This document shows, piece by piece, positions 35,633 to 47,640 of a stretch of 64,000 nucleotides of DNA. The position numbers and the translations under genes are program-made. How positions within the stretch are numbered: the first letter of the stretch is position 1; each line of letters starts with the position of its first letter. Location: positions 52,271,638 through 52,335,637 of the forward strand of contig NC_133398.1 in assembly GCF_047511655.1 (NCBI RefSeq), written 5' to 3'. Under the pieces are notes generated by a model. That model was not told the DNA's origin. It made no database searches and saw only the letters and a list, made by a program, of their open reading frames with translations. This DNA is from Castor canadensis. Lineage: Eukaryota; Chordata; Mammalia; Rodentia; Castoridae.

Positions 35633-37240
35633 AAAGCCAGAAGTTAAGGAGGGGCTAATTCCTATAATCAAAGACTTAAAGAGATAGAGACTGCTAATGG
35701 AATGCTCCAGCCCATATAATACTCCTATTCTCATGTCAGGAAGGGACCTAACAAATGGAGGTTAGTCCAGGATCTCTGCCTGATCAACAAAGCAGTAGTG
35801 CCTCTCCACCCTGTAGTTCCAAATCCCTATATGCTTTTAGCCCAAATACCTCCAGGTACCACTTACTACTCTGTCCTGGATTTAAAGGATGCCTTCCTTT
35901 GCATTCCCCACACCCTAAAAGTCAACCTGTCTTTGCCTTTGAGACCCCATAAGAAAGTCTGGACAGGTCACTTGGACTGTCCTCCCCCAGGGATTCAGAG
36001 ACAGCCACACCTCTTTGGGTTAGTTCTAACCCAACACTTAGCAGAATGGCAATACCCACAAGCTACTCTGCTATAATATGTAGATGACCTCCTGCTCTGT
36101 GGGCCAAATGAGCCTGTCATTTCACAAGCCACTGAGTCCTTACTAAACTTCTTAGCAGATAGAGGTTATAAAAATCTCTAAAGAAAAAGCCCAATTGTGT
36201 CAATCTAGGGTTAGAGAAAGAAATGAGGTCTGTAGGAGAAGATAGAATCTGTCCAATCCTGACGTTTCCTCTACCTAAAACTCTGAAGCAATTGAGGGCT
36301 TTTTTGGGGGTCACAGGAAACTATAGAATTTGGATCCTGGGATATGCAAACCTAACCAGGCCCTTATAGCAAATCCTTAAGGAAGCACAGAAGGGTACCC
36401 AGCCCTTTATTGAGTGGGACGACAAGTCAGAAAATGCATTCCACGGGTTAAAGAAGGCCCTTATGACAGCTCCAGCCCTGGGTCTCCCAGTACAAGACAA
36501 GTTTCAATTATATGTCTATGAAAAGGGACTGGCCTTGGGCGTGGTGACTCAGCTCCGGGGCATCACTCCCCAGCCAGTAGGTTACTTAAGCAAAGAGTTA
36601 GATCAGGTAGCCAAGGGATGGCCAGGATGCCTCAGAGCAATGCCCGCAGTAAGCCTTCTAGTGCCTGAAGCTCAGAAACTTATCCTAAACCGCCCCCTAA
36701 TGGTTTATACCCCACACGACCTAGGGGGAATTTTAAACTCAAAAGGAGAACTTTGGCTTTCTGACAGCTGTCTACTTAAATACCAGGCCCAGCTTCTGGG
36801 AGGGACAGAAATAACTTTAAGGACCTGTCAGAGCCTAAATCCTGCATCCCTTCTACCAGAGGCAGAGGGAAATCCTGAACACTCATGTGAGGAGGTACTT
36901 ATGGAAAATTATGCTCCTGACCTGACTTAACTGATGGGGCCTTAAAAAAACTCAGATCTAGAATTATACACTGATGGCAGTTCCTTTGTCAAGCATGGTG
37001 TCAGACATGCAGGGTTTGCAGTTGTGACAGAATTTGGCTTCCTCAAATCAGGTCCTCTTCCTCCTAATATAAGTGCTCAATTGGCAGAATTAGTGGCCCT
37101 AACAGAAGCCCTAAGACTGCCAAAAGAACAGAGAGTAAACATCTGTACAGATTCTATGTCTTCCTGATCCTGCATGCTCATGCAGCAATTTGTAAGAAAA
37201 GAGAAATGCTAACGAATAGGAACAGCTTCCCATAGAAATA
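35633..37240 (+). pseudogene. pol: ERV-B pol remnant: reverse transcriptase and RNase H
   Basis: Reverse transcriptase is recognisable from about 35633, with LVQDL- and LDLKDAF-type motifs near 35763 and 35880. The catalytic YVDD at 36077-36088 is directly preceded by a TAA stop at 36074-36076, in frame. Further breaks occur, then an open stretch at 36463-36930 covers the connection region, followed by the RNase H start (YTDGSS near 36966). The pol similarity ends around 37235 and the next sequence is env transmembrane, so all of integrase is gone. Confidence 0.85.
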
Positions 37241-37843
37241 AGAGAGGTTACTTTAATAGTTTTAGGGACAACAGCATTAGTTGCAGCCCTTGCTGGAATC
37301 AGCTATAAGGTGATTGTCAATCACGTAACTGCAAAAAACCTAACCAAACTGGTAGAGGACACCTCAGACCAGGTAGGCCTTGCTATTAAGGATATGCAAA
37401 AGTCTTTGTCGTCCCTTGCCTGTGTGGTCATGGACCACTGCCTGGCCCTAGATTTTTCTTTTGGCCAGAAAAAGGGGGGTATGTGCCATCACCAATACCT
37501 CCTGTTGCACATATATAAACACTTCAGGCATTGTAGAGGAACGTGCAGATTACATTCTCCAACAGGCTAAATGCTAAGGAAACAATCTCTTGAGACTCAG
37601 GTTTCTACTCAGGTATGGGACCAAATAAAATCCTGGCTTCCCTCCAGGACTTGGTTCTTACCCTTTCTGGGGCCTATAGTTGCCATTATCCTCTTGCTTG
37701 TGTTTGGGCCTGGCATTTTAAACTTACTTGTCAAGCTTGTTTCTTCTTACCTAAACTCCATCAAACTACAAATGCCTCTGGTGGAGATGAAAATGACCTA
37801 CTACCACGGTCCCCTTGACAACCGCTCTCCTGGTCAGTCCTGA
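37241..37843 (+). pseudogene. env: ERV-B env transmembrane remnant
   Basis: Only the fusion and membrane part of env is left: a small-residue-rich fusion-like segment near 37265-37310, a heptad-type helical stretch, a damaged cysteine region (about 37430-37500), then in a second frame (37571-37843) the membrane-proximal part, a hydrophobic span near 37660-37740, and a short tail. The surface subunit is absent. A deletion joins this directly to RNase H. Confidence 0.78.
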
Positions 37844-37944
37844 TGCTGCAGGCCCCTTCATCAACCCCTGTCAGCAGGATCAGTTACTGAACAGACTTCA
37901 TCTGTCCCTATTCCTAACAGCAGTTAGGGCGGTCACTGAGAGGG

Positions 37945-38256
37945 GAGACTTGAAGGACATATTGCAGGAGGTCAAGAAGACACTTCTCCTCCCTAGGAAA
38001 CACCTGTTTGCATCTGAAAGGCATGTCCACCCTCAGGCAATGCAAAAATAGGCTATAAAACCCATTCCCCACCCTGACCCACAGGATAACCGGTTTTGGG
38101 TCCCCCTGCATTCCCCAATATGCAGTCTTTCTCGTCTTTTCTCTACAAATAAAATCTTTCCGACCTCTGCTGTTGGAGTCTGCCTGTGCTTTCATCCTCA
38201 GAGGGGCTCAAGAACCCTAAGCACCTGAAATTCCTGCACATGTCATCCATGCATCA
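37945..38256 (+). repeat. ERV-B 3' LTR, lacking its 5' part
   Basis: Matches the last ~310 bp of the 5' LTR, including TATAAAA at 38054-38060 and AATAAA at 38148-38153. The first ~190 bp of U3 seen in the left LTR, and the polypurine tract, have no counterpart here; env-side sequence continues straight into mid-U3. This suggests a deletion across the env/U3 boundary. Confidence 0.8.
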
Positions 38257-40467
38257 AATTCTATGGTCAAACACTCTTTAGATAAATGTCATACATTTCT
38301 TCCATGGGATATAAAGTGAATTCTAATTTGATTACCCACATAACTTTTAAAAGCAGAATCCATATACACCTTTTACATTTATCAGAGATGAGAGAAAATA
38401 CTGCAGTAGATTTAAGTACGTCTGTGTCATCTGTAATGCTGACACTATCGTGGAGGTTTTATTTCGGTCACCTTCCAGCACAATCTATATTTAACTACAA
38501 GGAGAGGTGGCTATTTCTAAGGAGACTGAAACAAGATCCATAAAGAACCCACGATGATTACTTGGTGTAACCCCTCATAGACAGGAGGGGAACCCAAATT
38601 TGTCTGAGTTGCCCCCATAGTGCTTTGCGTTTAGAACTTGCTCTATAAATGTTCTCTGAATTAACTGATAGTCATCACCATTCAGAAGGGGTGACTTATA
38701 CCTTAAAGATTTTTCAAATAAATCTACACACACACACACGCACACGCACACGCGCATGCGCACGCGCACACGCACACGCACAAGCACAGACACATACATA
38801 AGGTCAAATGAAGACTCAGAGCCACAATAATATAACTGGTGTAAAGTAACCCTTACATAAGAGAACCCAAAGTACTTTTCAATTTCACAGGATAAAAGTT
38901 TTGTTTAAAGCAGATTCCACCCAGAAGCCATAAAATACAAGAAGAGGTGCATTGTGTGGGGTGGGGGGAGGGTGGTGGAGAGGGGCTGTCTGCAATTTGA
39001 AATGACTTTCACCAATTGCAATTAGCATTTAAAAGACTTTCACATCCATTTTTATTCAAATATACCGCCTTTGTAGTCATAGTAACTCTTATATTTAGAT
39101 TGGGTTGCAGCTACACATCTACTTGAGCCATTCATTTTATCCTGCCTCCTACACTTAACTGGTTTCTTTCCCCTTTATTCTTTCTAACAGAATCCAATGT
39201 GGTACTTCTAACATATCAGTTATGCATCTCCATAAAGGATGCAAAATCAGCTATCACATTGAGTAACCAGACAAGGAAACTGTTTTCTGTACTAACAGAA
39301 AACACTTAAAGATGTTGTCTTCAGATATCTGGCAGAAGCAAAGCTCTTACATAAATTTCAAACTTATTCCCTTTTATTCCTAATTTCCTTTTATTACTTG
39401 TTACCATAATGATACACCACTCTACAGACTTAAATTCTTGGAATTACACACGGACCTACTTGTAATAGAAAATTCAAGGGCCAGGCCAGCAAAATTGTTT
39501 CTTAAAAAAAAAAAAGGACAGAATCCAAACTGTCCATGTTCTGTTGCTTCTTATTTATAAAAGCAAAAGCTCAAATGAGGTAAGAGATATAATGTAAAAT
39601 TTACATTTTCTCCTGTGTTTTCTTTTTGTGTCTGCTTCAACATCTGATTTTGTGATTATAGACATAGATGTTTAAACCTGTTCTATTTAGAAATTCAGAG
39701 CAGAAGGAACCTTGGAATTTATCTTATCTAGAGCCTTTAACTTACAGGTAGGAAATTTGAGACTGCAAAGAAATGAGGAACCTGCTCAGAATCAGAATCT
39801 AGTTAATGTCTTAAGTCAAACCTCTGATCTTGAGCAATTTGTTCTTTCCTTGATTTTCAGTCTTCACACCATGCTGGTTCCACTGAGTAGGGATAGAAGG
39901 GTAACACCTTCCCTTGGATGATACTCCACCAAAGGACAGGTTAACAAGAGAAAATGATAACAAATTAATGAAGGTTTTATGTGACATGGGAGCCATCAGA
40001 AATGAAGACCTAAAGACATAAAGAAAACTTCCTATTTTTATGGTTAGGTTGGATGAAGAATGGAGATCCAGCCATGTAGAAATGTGATTGGACAGGGTTG
40101 ATACAACCTAATGGTACTACTAGACTGAGGTAGGAAACCCAGTGAGTCTGTAACCAGAGACCCAGTTCTGAAGGTTCCCAACAAATTAAGTCCAGACACT
40201 TTCTCAGAAAAGTAATAGTGGAAAGGTAGGAAAGGATTTTAATCAATGTGGCTATGTTGGGAAGATGGAGATCATGCATTTCAATCCATCTTCAGGATAC
40301 TAACATGAATTTTAGGTTTAAACAGAAGAATTTGGGCAGATAACAAGAGGTATGCATAATTAAGCACTGTTGGTCAGTCGAACTATTGTTGTTCTATTTG
40401 GCCATTTTCTCAATTCTGGTCTGCAAGTTGGCCCCAGAGAGGTTCTTACCACTTGATAAGACAGTTG
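38257..40467. other. Intergenic DNA, no gene recognised
   Basis: Unassigned, with an old repeat-like patch at 39690-39800. The alternating purine-pyrimidine tract at 38725-38782 is listed separately. Confidence 0.45.
38725..38782. repeat. (CA)n/(CG)n alternating tract
   Basis: 58 bp of unbroken alternating pyrimidine-purine, CA-rich with a central CG-rich core (CGCGCATGCGCACGCG). This composition favours left-handed Z-DNA. Confidence 0.92.
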
Positions 40468-40555
40468 GTTTTTTTGATGGTACATGGAATTTGAACCCAG
40501 GGCCTCACACTTGCCAGGCAGATGCTCTATTAATTGAGCCACTTGGCCAGCCCAG
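40468..40555 (-). repeat. ID-like SINE, reverse orientation
   Basis: Reads in reverse as the tRNA-derived SINE ('tttgaacccagggcctcac', 'gccaggcagatgctctatta', 'gagccacttggcc'). Confidence 0.85.
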
Positions 40556-42369
40556 TCCTTAGCACTTGAGGAGACAATCCCATTCTCATGAGATGATTGT
40601 TCCAACTTGGGGGGCGATCTCAACATGGGATGAGTTGTCTGAGAGGCTCTCCTATTTCTGAAATCTAAGATAATCACAGGTTTAGGACAATGACTAGAGA
40701 CTTTCAGATTCCTGGAACCGGATGTTATAAAACCTGACAGTTAAATGCCTCAGTTACTCTTATTTAGGTGCCTTCAGCCTTGAAAGTGGTTGAGATAGAT
40801 TGGCTATCAACAGGTTTTAGACAGTCACTCCTTGAGTGATTAACATGCTTATGTGTGGAGTTGAGCAGGCGTCTGACCCAAAATAAAGGAGATGAGTTCA
40901 GAATCAAGGCAGGGATGCCAGGATTTTATAATGCTTTTAGTTACCTTGGGGGCCCAAGTGAGGAGACAGTACTTTGTTAGCAAATGCAGTTTGCAAGTAG
41001 TCATTGTAAGGTCCATCTGTTCATATTCTTGGCCTATCTGTGTAAGTGTGGAGCAGTACCCCTTTGGGTCTTCAAGGGAGAAAAGAAAGTGACCTTTCTA
41101 AGTTTTAAACACTTTGAGAAAGGAAGAGGGATGAGAGATAGGGGGATAGGGAAGACTGAGGCCCTTTCAAACCCTTAGCTCAAAGTACTCAGGATGCCAA
41201 GTTACTCTAGTTTGGGGTGTCATGTTTTGAGCCCCCAAAAATCTATTCTTTATAACCTTAAATATCAGGATTTTGTTTTTCACTATACAGTTTCTAGATA
41301 ATAAAGTTTAAAAAATTCAACACCACTCTTTATTCTGAGTGATCCTAACACCCAAGTAATAATATGTTTGTTCTAATTTCATCCTGTGTAGAATCCAAAA
41401 TCAAAGTAAAATGTGGCAATAAAAAGTTTTGCTTTTGTTTTTAGGAGGAAAAAGAAAGAATTTAATTCACTCATGTATTCAATAAGCATTAATCCATAAT
41501 GACATTTTCTTGAACAGCTAATAAAGCTTAAACTCAGGCCCCTTCTATAACTAAGCCTTCATTCTTTTCTGTAGGCCCACAAGTGTTTGAACTTCAGTTC
41601 ACACAAAAACTAAATCCAGCTGTGGGGCAACATTTGTCAAGCTCACAACCTGGATATACTTGAAGGCTTTGTTTCACCAAGAGCTAATCATGATACCTAA
41701 TTTATTTTCCTGTTTTGACTGCTTACTGGGTTAGTACACTAAAAGATTAAATTTATTAAGAGTCTCTATGTGTCAGACACTATTCAAAGGTTTGGAGATC
41801 CACTTGGAGAAAATACCTGCCCTCACAGGAGAGTCCTGTGAAATTAAACATGTCTATCTTCATTTTCAGTAAGCCTCCTTAGAAGTATTTTTGAATAAGA
41901 TGAAATAATGCTGCTCTGGTTGATAGCATTGTTGGGTGGATTTATTGTTAGATGAATAATCAAACATTCAAGTATTGATTAATGGATTCATGTCAGTTTG
42001 GATAGCTGTCTGTAGAAAACTAGCTCAAAGAATGTCTACATATGGCCTTGCCTTATCCAATTATTTTACTAACGACCTAAGTGTAAAATACAAGCACCCT
42101 TACTAAAGGCACAGTTAGAGAGGGTAAGTAAATACGATGACAGTCAAGACTTGTCAATATTTTTCATAAAACATAGGTAGGCTTTCATTTAAGGTTATTC
42201 CATTATTGGCACCATTATATCACATATCATGTTGTGTTGACAGGTGTCAAGAATAGTATGTTAGTGTCATGTAGTCAATCACTGTGACGTTTTGTCAGTT
42301 TTAATAATTGAATCATTTCTTCCTTACAAAGTTAAAGAAAGTATTGATATTACCGATAAAATATCATTT
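40556..42369. other. Intergenic DNA with old repeat echoes
   Basis: No gene recognised. 41740-41830 has the wording of an ancient mammal-wide repeat ('tgtcagacactattc', 'ctgccctcacagg'). Confidence 0.45.
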
Positions 42370-43380
42370 ATTAAAACTAAATTGCCAAACATCTTAAATA
42401 CTTAATATAGTATATTACATAAAGGATTCTTTTAATAAATGCAGAAAAAATATTTGGTAAAGTCAAATGCACCTTTATGATAAAAATATTCAATAAACTA
42501 AAAATAGAAAGGAACTTCCACAAGCTGATAAAGGCCATCTATGAAAACCCACAAACAGCATCATAACTGAATGCCCCTTAAAATCAAGAACAAGACAGCT
42601 CTCATTACAATTCAACATTGTACTACAGGTTCTAATCAGGCCAATTAGGAAAGGAAAATAAATAAAAATCATTTTTATTAGAAAGGAAGAATTAAACTAT
42701 CTATTTATAAATGATATGGTCTTGCATATCAGAAATCCTAAGAAGTAATCTAAAAATCTATTAGAATGAACAAATGCATTCAGCAAAGTTACAGAATGTA
42801 AGATAATGTACAAAAGTCAATTGTGTCTCCGTATACCAACAATAGCTAATCCAAAACTAAGATTAAGAAAGCAATTATGTTCATGATAGCCTTAAAAATA
42901 ATAAAATAATAGGCTTAAATTTTACAGAGGTATAAAACATGTGCTCTGAAAAAGCTACAAGGCATTGTTAAAAGAAATTAAAGAAGATCTAAATAAATTG
43001 AAAGAATGCCCTTGTTTGTGGGTTGAAAGATTTCATGTTGTTAAAATAGCAACCCACCCTAAATTATCTACCAACTCAATACAATCCCTATCAAAATTCC
43101 AGTTGGCTTCTTTGCAAAAGTTGACAAGCTGGTCCCACGGTTCATATGGAAATGTAAGAGATTCAGAATGGCCAAAACAATGTTGAAGAAGAACATCATT
43201 GGAGGAATAAGACTTTTACATTTTTTCAGATCAGAGGATTTTCCAGACCACAATTCATTGTCAACATTTTTTCTCCACTCAGCCTCATTTCTTCTCCATT
43301 AGAAATAACTGAATCATACATTTTTAAAATGTATGACTGTAATGGCATATGAATTACATCTCAGTAAGGGTATTATGCCC
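42370..43380 (+). repeat. L1 ORF2 remnant
   Basis: Plus-strand L1 ORF2, from the reverse-transcriptase region ('aaaggccatctatgaaaaccc', 'caatagctaatccaaaac') through 'ccaactcaatacaatccctatc' to about 43260, followed by an L1-like tail near 43330-43380. Multiple stops and frame changes; not coding. Confidence 0.85.
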
Positions 43381-44985
43381 TAATTTTCTAAAACAAAATC
43401 CTTTCTCAAATATATAACTATCTTCTCTTATGATTTCTAATTTACTAAGTGTTTTTCAGCTCTAGCACTATAAACTGCCAGTTGAACAACTAAGACAGTA
43501 TCTCTAGCTATCATTATTTTTTTGTGTGTCTTTAAGAATATTGGCTAATTCTCTCTTATGTTTATTTGATGAATAGTAGTAAATATAAAAGTATCAAGAA
43601 AATATTTATTTCACTTATTTATTGCATTGCTCAAAATTCATTGAATATGATTTAATGCCAAATTAAAATATCCAGTATGTACAAAATTGAAGTTAAGACT
43701 CTAGACTTTCTCCTTAGCATTGTACTATCACATTGTATAATATTCAGAGATTTTTATGTCAATATATTTCACTGAGCCATTTTTCTCAAGCATCACCAAC
43801 AAAAACTTTTATAGCATTTTATATATTATTGATGTCACCTTCCCAAAATGAAAGTGAAAACAAACGTCCAACTCTCTTCAAAGTATTGAATTATCATTTA
43901 AAAGAATATATTCTACATTTATACAGAGTAGTTGAAGCTTCATCAATAATTATTGGAATTTTGCTGTCTTGATCATACCTAAAAGTAGCATTCTCATTTC
44001 AGTAGCTGTGATTCTAACAAGCCAAGACTACAAATATAGATTATAATTATGGGTCCAGATTGACACTATTCTCTTTTTGAGGTTCTGTTAAATATTCATG
44101 CCTAAAACTCATTCACTGTTTTTAAGGATTTTCAAGTATTTTCATTTACTTTTTTCAAGAACTTGAATTTTCTAACTTTTGAACATTTTTATTATTTCAT
44201 TTATTGATGTTTTTAAATTTTTTCCCTCACTGGTGACCTCTCAGTTCCCTTGTTTACATCATAAGATTTTCAAGACCATGATTCCCAATTTAAAGAAAAT
44301 TTATGTTTAATATTTATCTTTTAATTATTTGAAAGTTATTATTTCATTTCTTCTTTATGTTCTCACAAACCTAAATGTTAAGAAACACCTCCAAACTGTG
44401 ATTCTTTCATTCTGGGTGTTTAGATTTAATATTTTCCTGTAGTCCTTATATTTCTGAAGTATTAAAATGTACATTTATGTAAAAATTACAACATAGTACT
44501 TATAATTTTATGACAAATAAAACACAAAGTATTTAGATGCAATATACCTAAACTATTTAAATGCAACAACTATAATTCAAGGATGACAACAAACTGGAAA
44601 TACTCTCCAAGAGCAGCGAATTTTAAAGAATTCACCACACATCTGTTCTGCCTACTGGATATTGGTCAACTAGCTAGAGAGCTACAACTATCTCTTCAAT
44701 GTTGCATGCCAGGTGGCTTATATATTTGAGCTTGTTAAGATATCCTACAATCACTTGAAATAATATGCATATAATATAGTTTATACTACAAACTAACTTT
44801 ACAGCTACTCACTGTCATTACAATGAATTTTGCCTAGTGGTATAGAAGTATTTCAGTATTTGAACAATGAATCTAGCCATCAGTGTTTCGGTGTCTCACC
44901 ATAGATTGGCAGAGCTGGAATGGTCTCAATATGAGCAACCTTACTATTTTTTTAACCCTAGCCTCAAATTCTGCATGCAATGAGT
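43381..44985. other. Intergenic DNA, no gene recognised
   Basis: Very AT-rich and unassigned. Confidence 0.45.
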
Positions 44986-45415
44986 TGAATACTGTCCCTT
45001 CTCCTTAAATTCATGCCCCCACCCCTACCCCCGACACCTCAGAATATCATCTCTTTGAGAGGGGTGAGAAATAATGTCTTTGCAAATGATTTCAGTTAGG
45101 GATCATTACAGATTTAGAGTGGGCTCTAAATTCAATGACAGATGTCTTCATAAGAAGAGGAGGTAATGTGGCGGGACAAACAGAGAACAAAGTCATGTGA
45201 GGACAGAGGCAAAGATTGGAGAGATGTAGCTGCAGAGAATACCAACAATTGCTGCACATCTAAGAAGAAGCCATGAAAAATTCTCCCCTGGAGCCCTGAT
45301 CACACCAAAGCTTTGATTTTACACTTCCTGCCTCCAGAACAGAATTAATTTCTGATGTTTTAACCCACCAAGTTTTTGGTAATTTATTGCAGAAGCCCAA
45401 GGAAACCAATACACC
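44985..45415 (+). repeat. MLT1-type LTR remnant
   Basis: Plus-strand order 'gagttgaatactgtccc', 'gtgaggacagaggcaaagattgg', 'cctgcctccagaacagaattaatttctg', 'taacccaccaag', ending 'ggaaaccaataca'. Confidence 0.8.
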
Positions 45416-46194
45416 ACATTTAAAAAAAACCTGAAGTTGATAAGGACCGAGGGGCGACTATTAATCTTTTAGTGCTGAATAAAGTGAACTGCATAGAAAT
45501 AAACTCCTAGTTATTAAACACAAAACATCTGCAGTCTATTCACCTTAATTGTGAACCACAAAGGGAACCTGAACTCAGAGTTCACTTGTATATACTTCCC
45601 ACTACAACTAGGAAAGGCTAAGAGCTAATCAGAGACCAGGCTCACAAAAAAGATCTGTAAGTTTCAGTGCCTTACATGTCTTTAAGCTGGTTTTATACTT
45701 GTGAGTGTTTCAGGTGATTCCAGTCTTCACCTTCCACCACCTCTACATCCTTCATGAGCCAAATGCAAGCCAATAGAAAACTTAACACAAAGATAACTGA
45801 TAAGTAAAGGATACAACATGAAGTCTACCAGATAGATATGCATAGATACTTGGGAGAAAGGGAGAAAGAAGTGTCTCATACAAAGGGCAAATGAAAGAAA
45901 CATGACAATTACTTAAAAGTAATAGAAGAAAATATCAGCCAAATAGTCACCATATTATCAAAGAAATCAGCATTGCAAGGACTTTATGTAAGTGGTAAAA
46001 GAAATAAGGCTGAAAGTATAGATAAAAAAGAGCAAATAAAAACATGAAATAATGTAGGAAGTAAAAGCATGAGATGTAAGAGTTGAGAAAAGGAATCAAG
46101 TATAATAAAGCCAATAGAATAAAAACCATAATAGAAATGGCAAGAAGTAAAAAAAAAAAAATCTGAGAAATAATAAACAGGATTTTGTTTTTGT
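45416..46194. other. Intergenic DNA, no gene recognised
   Basis: A-rich, unassigned. Confidence 0.4.
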
Positions 46195-46580
46195 CTTAAT
46201 CTTTTTCTGTTGCTAATAACACAATGCCACTGGGTAAGTTACAAAGAAAAGAGGTTTGTTTGAGCTCACAGTTCTGGCCCAAGGTTGAGGGGATGCATCT
46301 GGTGATGGCCTTTCTGCTGGCAGTGTCCCTGGGCATCAATGGATATCACATGGTAAGGGATGGGGAGTACCCAAGAGACTTCACCTAACTAGCTTTTATA
46401 GCTGACCCACTTTTGAGAAAACCCATTAATCCATTAATCCATTAATCATTCATGAGGACAGGGTCTACCACCTCTTAAACGTTCCATCTGGTCCCATCTC
46501 TTCATATGTTATAATACAGATTAAGTTTCAAAATAAGTTTCAGAAAGGAAAAATCATATTTAAATCAGTCCAACCTTTTT
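46195..46580 (-). repeat. MaLR-type LTR remnant
   Basis: Reverse-orientation wording: 'tctgttgctaataacacaatgcc', 'gctcacagttctggc', a local triplication of 'attaatcc' near 46425-46450, then 'cacctcttaaac'. Confidence 0.65.
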
Positions 46581-46625
46581 AAAATCCCATGAAATGAAAT
46601 ACCACAAAAAAAATTAAAGTGAAGG

Positions 46626-46736
46626 ATAGGATAATAGAGAAGTTATCATCTCTATTATCCTATGTATATGTATATAATTGTATAATTGTATGTATATATG
46701 TATATAATTGTATACATGTATACAATTATATACATA
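46626..46736. repeat. Palindrome cluster: 15-bp-arm hairpin plus 40-bp perfect palindrome
   Basis: 46626-46640 and 46649-46663 are perfect 15-bp inverted repeats around an 8-base loop. Thirty-three bases further on, 46697-46736 is a perfect 40-bp palindrome with no spacer, centred between 46716 and 46717, built of TA-rich sequence containing GTATAC and ATTATA. Surrounding sequence to about 46755 is a TGTATA/TAATTG simple repeat. Confidence 0.93.
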
Positions 46737-46755
46737 ATTGTATAATTGTAATGTC

Positions 46756-47545
46756 CTTGAAGACAATGGAAAAACCAGAAACAGAAAAAAATAAGTCAAA
46801 AATATTTTAGACAGAAACAAAGAATCAGAACAAAGGGTGTATCTTGTACTAGAAAAGGAAAAAAGAAAGAGAAAGAGAATTATAAATAAGAAAGAGGAAA
46901 ATAAATAACTATATGTCTTCACTGAGCCTTATCAAGTGAAAAAAATGGGAATACATGTTTCTCTAAATTACCAACACTAGATGAAAGAAAGAGGAAGTAG
47001 GACAGTATCTATAGTGAAGTGTGTCTTGCAGTGTGTGTTATAAAGGATTTGAACAAATTTTTGCTCACTTATGGGCAGCAAAAAGATTAATTAAGATAAA
47101 AAGATGTATAAAGTTCTCATGCATAGACCCTCCTTGCATGAATGACTTGATAATTATATTCAGCCAATACAAAAACTGTAGGAATGGGAAAATCCTGTTG
47201 TGAAAGATTTTGATGGGGTGCCCAACTCTTTCTGTATAGAGTAAGTCTAAGTCTGGCTTTAGGAATTATTTTGTTGTATGCAGTGGGAGAAAGTGCGTGG
47301 AAGTGTCAATTCATAAATTCCTTTGTGGTTTTCACAACCTATCAACAATATTTTCTAAAGTTGATAAATCAACAAACACAAATGTAATCATATTATACAA
47401 ATGAACAAAAGAAAGAACATGAGGAAGAATGAAAAACATAAATAATATTGAATGAGATGACAAATTCAAAACATTTGAAACCATTATATGCAAAATGGAC
47501 AGACTGAAATTTAATCTCAGATTGGAATAAAAAAATAAAAACTTA
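46756..47545. other. Intergenic DNA, no gene recognised
   Basis: A-rich, unassigned. The small frame at 47021-47203 shows no recognisable features. Confidence 0.4.
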
Positions 47546-47640
47546 GGCTGGGATGTGGTTCAGTGGTAGAGTGCTTGCCTCACATGCATGAAGCCCTGGG
47601 TCTATCCCCAGTAAAATTATAAATAAATTAATTAATTAAG
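47546..47640 (+). repeat. ID SINE
   Basis: Close to the classic rodent ID body: 'ggctgggatgtggttcagtgg', 'agtgcttgcctcacatgc', 'gccctgggtctatccccag', with an A-rich tail. Confidence 0.9.

Larger units (their letters stand above)
31187..38256 (+). mobile_element. ERV-B: degraded class I (gamma-like) provirus
   Basis: An older plus-strand provirus with LTR, tRNA-Arg-type primer site, leader, gag, pro, part of pol, the transmembrane part of env, and a shortened 3' LTR. Where the LTRs can be aligned (about 31376-31683 against 37951-38256) I count roughly 35 differences in about 307 bp, near 11%, about four times the divergence of ERV-A. Gag starting MGN, the YVDD reverse transcriptase motif and the second-finger form in the nucleocapsid all fit class I ERVs. 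Integrase and env SU are missing. An L1 fragment is inserted at 35131-35616. A host duplication is unclear: a possible left boundary aata against aatt on the right. Confidence 0.9.

Noticed and set aside
38725..38782. CRISPR-like or tandem coding repeat
   Set aside because: It is a dinucleotide-type microsatellite with no repeat-spacer structure.
46626..46736. miRNA hairpin precursor
   Set aside because: The arms are TA-rich simple repeat with a spacerless palindrome, unlike a miRNA stem-loop with a terminal loop; no conserved seed is recognisable.
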